From positions 1-5,980 of the forward strand of contig JAKSQL010000065.1 in the NCBI GenBank assembly GCA_024404125.1: a stretch of 5,980 bases of DNA, read 5' to 3'. A program made the position numbers and the translations under genes. Below, piece by piece: positions 1 to 4,065 of the stretch. This DNA is from Clostridia bacterium. GTDB lineage: Bacteria > Bacillota > Clostridia > Oscillospirales > Acutalibacteraceae. How positions within the stretch are numbered: the first letter of the stretch is position 1; each line of letters starts with the position of its first letter. The notes beneath the pieces were generated by a model, which worked only from the letters and a program-made list of their open reading frames with translations, was not told the DNA's origin and searched no databases.

Positions 1-1026
1 GTATGCCTCGCACTGTGCCTTGTAAACTTCCTTACAACCTTCAATAAATGTAAGGTCATTTGAAAATCTTGTACGTAAAGCGACCGGCATAGTAAGCGTT
101 CCGCCTGCCCTCTTTTGAGCAACGGTAGCACGACGAGCGACGGGATTCATAAATGTTACGTCATTGGTTTCGCAAACCGCGGAAAGATAAGTACGGGTTG
201 CCAAAGCATAAAGCGCCGCAGGTGATACCTTATTATTAAGCGCAAATTCCGTAATTTTATCGTTTAAATCTTTATCAATCGGCAAATTAAGAGCGGCACC
301 CGGCATAAGCGGATTATAGGCAAACGTGCCGTACTTATGGCCTTGCTTATGGTCTTTTGCAAATATTTTTGCATCTTTGCCCGCAATGGTAGTAAACTGC
401 GGCTCGGTATCAAAAACTACTTCGTCATAATATTTGCGGTCTGCTTCCATCTTTTCGGAATTAAAATACTTATAGTCCGCCTGATATGCGGGAAGCGGAG
501 ATACCGGTGCAGACGGCAATGCTTTGCCGTCCCTCAACGCATTGTAGATATTAAGAATATCTTTAAAGGTCGCCATAATGGCATAAGCATCGGATACAAG
601 GTGTGAATAGCATCCGTAAACTGCCAAATTGCCGTTCGGTTTCTTTAACAGTTTTAAGTTGTAAAGTTGGGTTTCCATGCACTTATTGGGGAATGCGGCG
701 GTATTCCATTTATTAAGGAGTGCTTCGTATTCCTCATCAGACTTACCGGACATATCAATATAGTCGATTTTTTCGTGGGCAGCGTCCGAAAAATACTGAA
801 CTATCTTTTTATCTTCGGTAGTGTGCAGGCGTACGGACATTGCAGGTGCTCTTAGCATTCCGAGATACAGTGACTGCATAAGAAGTTTTTGGTCAACATC
901 TTCCAAAAACTCAATTTCCGTACAAATGTTTGATATTTCTTTTTTTACACAGAATTTCATTTGAAATAAAATCAAATATTGAGACTGTGTAAGCGGATAA
1001 TAGGTTATTTCACTCATACTATCCAT
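1..1026 (-). CDS. Condensation-domain-like acyltransferase, 3' end outside window
   Basis: The reading frame is open for 342 codons from an ATG at 1026 to the window edge, so the C-terminus is missing. I read it as the NRPS condensation / PapA acyltransferase superfamily, which joins an acyl or aminoacyl group to an amine or alcohol. The visible marks are an N-terminal YPLTQSQ (the C1-like LTxxQ box), the core box S141-H142-L143-V144-S145-D146-A147 in the place of HHxxxDG, and a later block N294-P-V-A-R-R followed by M313-P-V-A-L-R, matching the C-terminal P-x-x-R and N-x-x-P-x-R boxes. The second His and the Asp are kept; the first His is Ser and the Gly is Ala. C domains are about 450 residues, so roughly three quarters is visible. 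No adenylation or carrier domain appears before it. The start could also be the in-frame ATG at 1017. The superfamily is fairly secure; the substrate is unknown, and a following carrier or adenylation domain beyond the edge is possible. Confidence 0.8.
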   Translation of the reverse strand, partial: MDSMSEITYYPLTQSQYLILFQMKFCVKKEISNICTEIEFLEDVDQKLLMQSLYLGMLRAPAMSVRLHTTEDKKIVQYFSDAAHEKIDYIDMSGKSDEEYEALLNKWNTAAFPNKCMETQLYNLKLLKKPNGNLAVYGCYSHLVSDAYAIMATFKDILNIYNALRDGKALPSAPVSPLPAYQADYKYFNSEKMEADRKYYDEVVFDTEPQFTTIAGKDAKIFAKDHKQGHKYGTFAYNPLMPGAALNLPIDKDLNDKITEFALNNKVSPAALYALATRTYLSAVCETNDVTFMNPVARRATVAQKRAGGTLTMPVALRTRFSNDLTFIEGCKEVYKAQCEAY

Positions 1027-1028
1027 GT

Positions 1029-1035
1029 CTCCTTT
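1029..1035 (-). promoter_or_regulatory. Ribosome binding site of the condensation-like gene
   Basis: AAAGGAG on the minus strand lies only 2 nt before the ATG at 1026 and 11 nt before the in-frame ATG at 1017. Neither spacing is ideal, so the start is ambiguous by three residues. The 3' base of the second leader hairpin lies 3 nt upstream, so the hairpin nearly touches the site. Confidence 0.65.
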
Positions 1036-1038
1036 CGT

Positions 1039-1092
1039 GACTACGGGGAAGTAGTCTTTAAATTTATTGCAGGTTGCGGGGAAGCAAACCTG
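1039..1092 (-). promoter_or_regulatory. Tandem hairpin leader element with identical loops
   Basis: In minus-strand RNA order, hairpin A is CAGGTTTGC / TTCCCC / GCAACCTG (1092-1070), 8 bp with one bulged T. After a 13-nt AT-rich spacer comes hairpin B, GACTAC / TTCCCC / GTAGTC (1056-1039), a perfect 6-bp stem. The stems are unrelated but the loop and its closing pair, CTTCCCCG, are the same in both. This suggests the loop is the recognised part. The element lies in the predicted leader just before the ribosome site, so control of translation or transcript stability is plausible. I do not recognise it as a named riboswitch. The same bases read on the plus strand give GGGGAA loops. Confidence 0.5.
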
Positions 1093-1098
1093 TTTTTT
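1070..1098 (+). terminator. Possible plus-strand intrinsic terminator (antisense)
   Basis: On the plus strand the stem CAGGTTGC / GCAAACCTG with loop GGGGAA is followed at once by six T residues (1093-1098), the form of a rho-independent terminator. No plus-strand gene lies upstream; a transcript ending here would be antisense to the start of the condensation-like gene. It shares its bases with the leader hairpin A, so only one reading may be biologically real. Confidence 0.3.
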
Positions 1099-1161
1099 AT
1101 AAAAAGCCAATACTGCCGTTTGACTTTTATAATCGAATTAAAGGATAACAAGTATCAAATA

Positions 1162-1190
1162 TTTATATTTGTTTAATTGTTAAAGTTCAA
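1162..1190 (-). promoter_or_regulatory. Sigma-A-type promoter for the condensation-like gene
   Basis: On the minus strand, TTGAAC (1190-1185) and TATAAA (1167-1162) are separated by exactly 17 nt. The -35 box begins 18 nt after the stop codon of the preceding small gene. The start point would be near 1155, which gives a leader of about 128 nt before the ATG at 1026. The region is AT-rich, so a chance match is possible, but both boxes and the spacing are good. Confidence 0.5.
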
Positions 1191-1207
1191 AATAATTTAT
1201 TGCCGCT

Positions 1208-1483
1208 TTATTTTTTATTAAGTGCTTCGGCAAAATCGTGAATAATCTGCGTGTTGGAGTCGAGTATATCGCCTTCAACCTTTTCTTCGAGTTCTTTTAA
1301 CTTTTTATCAACATACTCTGTTGTGGCGGCATTGGTTTTACCGCTTGTCCCACCGTTTGTATTTTTGCTTAATCTTACAACCTGAATTGAAAGAAGTACA
1401 ACGGCGACTATAAGCAGTGCGGTAATTACCCAATAGGTATAAATATTAAGGACTATGCCCTGTAAGAATTTAAAAAATTTCAT
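1208..1483 (-). CDS. Small single-pass membrane protein with charged C-terminal helix
   Basis: This 91-residue protein is not one I recognise. It has a short N-terminal stretch with two lysines, one hydrophobic segment at about residues 15-37 (rich in V, I, L and A), a Gly/Thr/Asn-rich flexible linker at about 41-55, and a charged, helix-prone end at about 57-90 (EYVDKKLKELEEKVEG and onward) that could form a coiled coil. The lack of an AxA or lipobox site suggests a retained anchor rather than a cleaved signal. A GGTGAG ribosome site lies 6 nt before the ATG (1490-1495), which supports this start and translation of a real gene. It lies between the repeat-protein hairpin and the promoter of the condensation-like gene, and no clear promoter of its own is seen, so it may rely on readthrough. 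Possible roles are an accessory subunit or scaffold; that is inference only. Confidence 0.7.
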   Translation of the reverse strand: MKFFKFLQGIVLNIYTYWVITALLIVAVVLLSIQVVRLSKNTNGGTSGKTNAATTEYVDKKLKELEEKVEGDILDSNTQIIHDFAEALNKK

Positions 1484-1518
1484 AATATTCTCACCAAAAT
1501 ATTTTATAAATACACAAA

Positions 1519-1561
1519 CCGAGCGTTTACTTAGTGTATAGGTACACTAAGCAAACGCCGG
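1519..1561 (-). terminator. Long hairpin after the repeat protein, likely terminator
   Basis: Two 16-nt arms (1523-1538 and 1543-1558) pair around a 4-nt loop, and CCG/CGG (1519-1521, 1559-1561) extends the stem past one bulged base. The single imperfect position (1529/1552) is a G-U pair in minus-strand RNA but an A-C mismatch in plus-strand RNA, which points to function on the minus strand. A T-rich stretch (TTTGTGTATTT) follows on that strand. The stop codon of the repeat protein is 46 nt upstream. The T tract is broken, so termination may be partial and let some RNA polymerase reach the small gene. Confidence 0.65.
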
Positions 1562-1607
1562 CAAAAATTTAAAATTAACTTTAATTTAATGCAAAGTACA
1601 CCGAAAA

Positions 1608-4034
1608 TTATTCGTTATCTTCTTTTGTAGATTTCATACCGAAAACTGCATAAGCAGCGCAGGCAGCAAATACTACCGCGAAAGATATAAGCAAACTGTC
1701 ACTACCGGTCTTAGGTGATTTGGGAGTTTTATCAATCGCCTTGAAAATCGCGGTATAGGTAACATTGCCGGTTACGGGTACTATTTCTTTATCCCAACCG
1801 CAGAAGATGTAACTGTGGTCATCATCGTCCGGTTTAACAATGTCAAGTTTGCATTCGGGCATTGCGCCGTAGGTGTAGAAATCTGCGTAAGGAGTACCGT
1901 TTATAAACCATGTAACAGTATAAAGTACCGGTACTTTACTGTAGATTGCATAGTAGGTGGTATCTGCATAAATGTCTTCCGACATATAGGTGCCTAAAAC
2001 TTCCTCAAGTTTCATCGGCTTTTCGGCATCTTTATCGGTATTCCAACCCTCAAATACATAACTGTATTCTTTATCAGCGGGTTTCTTGGGTGTACCGTTG
2101 AGCAAGATGGAGTAAATAGCCGTACCGCCTTCGTAGATTTGCTCTTCATCGCTATGGAGAATTGAGTCATCATAGTTTTTCCAAAGAACTGTATACTTTG
2201 TTCTTTCAACTGCTTCAAATACCGCATAATAAGTGGTATTGCCGCTTAACGGCTCAATTGTTTCGGGCTCAGTAGCATCGGGATTGGTGCTCCAACCGGC
2301 AAACTTATAAGTGTAATCAGCATCTTTTGATTTGGTAGGTTCACCGAACAAAAGCGACGAATACTCAGGAACTGTGCCGCCCTTTTCAATTCTTACGCTG
2401 AGCGGTATATAACCGTTCATCCAAGTTACCAAGTAATACGAAGCCGGAGTTACTTTCTCGGTTTTTTCGTAAATAGCATAAAGAGTAAGGTCTTCGTAAA
2501 TCGGATCGGTCTCATAGAACAAACCGTTGTACCCAAGTACCATCGGCTCGGTAGCATCCTTATCGGTGCTCCAACCTATAAAGTTATAGGTGAAATCAGT
2601 GTCAGCAGGACGGGTGGGCATACCGTTAAATGCGGGAATGTACCAAGCGGTACCGCCGTCTCTCACTTCATTTATATCTTCGTGGAGAACAGAGCCATCA
2701 TAGTTGAGCCAATGAACTGAATGATATTCGTTATCGCCGTCATCACCGCCGCCGGACTTCGGAACGGCTTTATAAATCGCATAATAGGTAGTTTCTTTAT
2801 AAATTGCACCGGTTGAATAGTAAACACCGTTGAACGAAAGCTCACTTGTGGTAGCAGCAGGGTCTTCACTCCAACCGATAAACTTATAGTCATAGTCTTT
2901 ATCGGAGGGCTTTTCGGGTGTACCGTTGAAAGCGGGAATGTACCAAGCGGTACTGCCGCTTAATATTTCGTCTACATCATCGTGAAGAAGCGTGCCGTCA
3001 TAGTTAAGCCAATGAACAGAATAATACTGAGCTGTCGGTAATGTAGGTGTTATGCCGGGTAAAGAAGGTAATGTGGGAAGTGTAGGAAGTGTGGGAAGTG
3101 TGGGCAATGCCGGTGTAAGCGGCTTTGAGGAAGTCTTCTCATACGCTTCATAAACAGCATAGTAAGTTATATCCGAATCCGTTACGGTTTCAGACTGATA
3201 ATACAAACTGTTGTGATACAAATCAACAGTAACATTACTGTCTTTTTCTTTGGACCAACCTACAAACTTATAAGCATACTTTGAATCGGCAGGACGACTC
3301 GGTGTGCCGTGAAGAATCCAAGAGAAAGTAGAAGTGCTGCCTGACTTTACAAGTTCGCTGCCGAGCAAACTCTCGTCATAGTTCTTCCAAAATACAGTAT
3401 ATTTCTGCGTAGTAGCAGTTTTGAATACTGCATAATAGGTTACGTCCGAAGTAATCTCACCGGTAGTATAAATACCGTTTGCGGAAGTAATTTCCGGTAC
3501 GGTAGCATTTCTTGAAGTACTCCAACCGGCAAACTCATACTTTGTGAGAAGTGAGGTTTTTGTAGGCGTGCCGCTTTCAGCTACATTGTAAGTAGCACTC
3601 GCGCCCGTATTAACCTTTTCAGATTTAAGTCTTACCAAACCGTTATACCAAGAAACAGTATGCGGTGCAATCTGCTCTGCCTTAAATATTGCATAATAAG
3701 TTACAGATTCGGTTGCGGGTAAACTGTAATAGGTTTTGCCGTTATCCGAGGTTTCGAGGTTTAATGCCTCGGTAGCGTTAGGGTCGGTATTGAAACCTAT
3801 AAAAGTATAGGTGTAACCGTTGGAATCCGGTTTACTCGGAACCCCGTAAACGCTTGTTCTGTACACCGCAGTTGTTCCTGCGAGTACATAGTCTGACAGT
3901 TTGAGCGGAATTGCGCCGTTATGCCAACTTATGGTATAAAATCCCGCAGCGGCGGAAGTTGATACCGTAATGATTGGAGTAACGAGCAAAAGCAATGCCA
4001 AAACTGCCGTAAGGATACGATAGCTTTTTTTCAT
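1608..4034 (-). CDS. Secreted, sortase-anchored multi-repeat surface protein
   Basis: 808 residues from the ATG at 4034. Residues 1-30 form a signal peptide: MKKSYR, a Leu/Val/Ala core, then an SAAA cleavage region. Eight repeats follow, each opening with an aromatic strand (YTVxW), with the Trp at residues 37, 129, 216, 342, 442, 538, 618 and 709. Most have a G-x-P turn and an F-x-G-W (F in the first) -S/N-T/x-D block, and close with TYYAxY/F or a near variant. This is the general design of Listeria/Bacteroides (Flg_new, InlB B-type) repeats, beta-grasp modules of surface proteins, although these copies are divergent. A Pro-rich LPT linker (304-336) divides repeats 1-3 from 4-8. The end is S773-P-K-T-G777, a hydrophobic span (about 781-800) and a charged tail, which fits a sortase signal of the SPxTG type. 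The protein is likely wall-linked and exposed, with a role in adhesion or as a stalk; the ligand is unknown. The permease gene ends 31 bp upstream. Confidence 0.88.
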   Translation of the reverse strand: MKKSYRILTAVLALLLLVTPIITVSTSAAAGFYTISWHNGAIPLKLSDYVLAGTTAVYRTSVYGVPSKPDSNGYTYTFIGFNTDPNATEALNLETSDNGKTYYSLPATESVTYYAIFKAEQIAPHTVSWYNGLVRLKSEKVNTGASATYNVAESGTPTKTSLLTKYEFAGWSTSRNATVPEITSANGIYTTGEITSDVTYYAVFKTATTQKYTVFWKNYDESLLGSELVKSGSTSTFSWILHGTPSRPADSKYAYKFVGWSKEKDSNVTVDLYHNSLYYQSETVTDSDITYYAVYEAYEKTSSKPLTPALPTLPTLPTLPTLPSLPGITPTLPTAQYYSVHWLNYDGTLLHDDVDEILSGSTAWYIPAFNGTPEKPSDKDYDYKFIGWSEDPAATTSELSFNGVYYSTGAIYKETTYYAIYKAVPKSGGGDDGDNEYHSVHWLNYDGSVLHEDINEVRDGGTAWYIPAFNGMPTRPADTDFTYNFIGWSTDKDATEPMVLGYNGLFYETDPIYEDLTLYAIYEKTEKVTPASYYLVTWMNGYIPLSVRIEKGGTVPEYSSLLFGEPTKSKDADYTYKFAGWSTNPDATEPETIEPLSGNTTYYAVFEAVERTKYTVLWKNYDDSILHSDEEQIYEGGTAIYSILLNGTPKKPADKEYSYVFEGWNTDKDAEKPMKLEEVLGTYMSEDIYADTTYYAIYSKVPVLYTVTWFINGTPYADFYTYGAMPECKLDIVKPDDDDHSYIFCGWDKEIVPVTGNVTYTAIFKAIDKTPKSPKTGSDSLLISFAVVFAACAAYAVFGMKSTKEDNE
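2632..2953 (-). repeat. Two copies of a 300-bp repeat module (repeats 4 and 5)
   Basis: Bases 2632-2653 and 2932-2953 are identical over 22 nt and exactly 300 bp apart, inside a 38-nt stretch with three mismatches. The nearby segments coding for the VHWLNYDG start of each repeat are also closely similar at the same spacing. Both encode GTAWYIPAFNG. This is the most alike pair among the eight modules, so they look like the youngest duplication. Confidence 0.75.
3066..3107 (-). repeat. 9-bp tandem repeat coding for the LPT linker
   Basis: Four successive 9-bp units (plus-strand form tgtgggaag, with single-base or end variants) occupy 3072-3107, and a partial unit flanks them to 3066. On the coding strand they give repeated Thr-Leu-Pro in residues about 310-323. 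Each unit is three codons, so gain or loss of units would lengthen or shorten the linker without a frameshift. Confidence 0.8.
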
Positions 4035-4042
4035 GACTTTGG

Positions 4043-4047
4043 CCTCC
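4043..4047 (-). promoter_or_regulatory. Ribosome binding site that fixes the repeat-protein start
   Basis: GGAGG lies 8 nt before the ATG at 4034. An in-frame GTG at 4049 overlaps this site (GTGGAGG), so it cannot be the start that the site serves. The protein therefore begins MKKSYR, which also gives a normal signal peptide. Confidence 0.85.
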
Positions 4048-4065
4048 ACATTAAAGTTAATAAAT

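Noticed and set aside
1039..1092. ANTAR-type or TwoAYGGAY tandem hairpins
   Set aside because: Those have six-base loops with A at position 1 and G at position 4. Here the loops are UUCCCC on one strand and GGGGAA on the other, so neither strand fits.
1156..1171. AT palindrome CAAATA-TTTA-TATTTG as a terminator of the small gene
   Set aside because: The stem is all but one pair A-T and no T tract follows; it overlaps the -10 box of the predicted promoter.
337..1176. Plus-strand open frames at 337-606, 667-855 and 979-1176
   Set aside because: They are antisense to the condensation-like gene or its leader, show Cys/Phe/Ile-rich translations typical of shadow frames, and lack ribosome sites.
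2012..2893. Minus-strand frames at 2012-2227 and 2672-2893
   Set aside because: They are out-of-frame readings of the repeat modules, and look alike only because the modules repeat.
3060..3111. CRISPR array or DNA iteron
   Set aside because: The short 9-bp units have no spacers and are in frame with a coding linker.
3060..3113. LPT repeats as sortase LPxTG sites
   Set aside because: No LPxTG is present and no membrane span follows; the real sorting signal is SPKTG near the C-terminus.
4035..4049. GTG at 4049 as start of the repeat protein (813 residues)
   Set aside because: The GTG overlaps the GGAGG ribosome site that serves the ATG at 4034; starting there would put five extra residues with an acidic Glu before the signal peptide.
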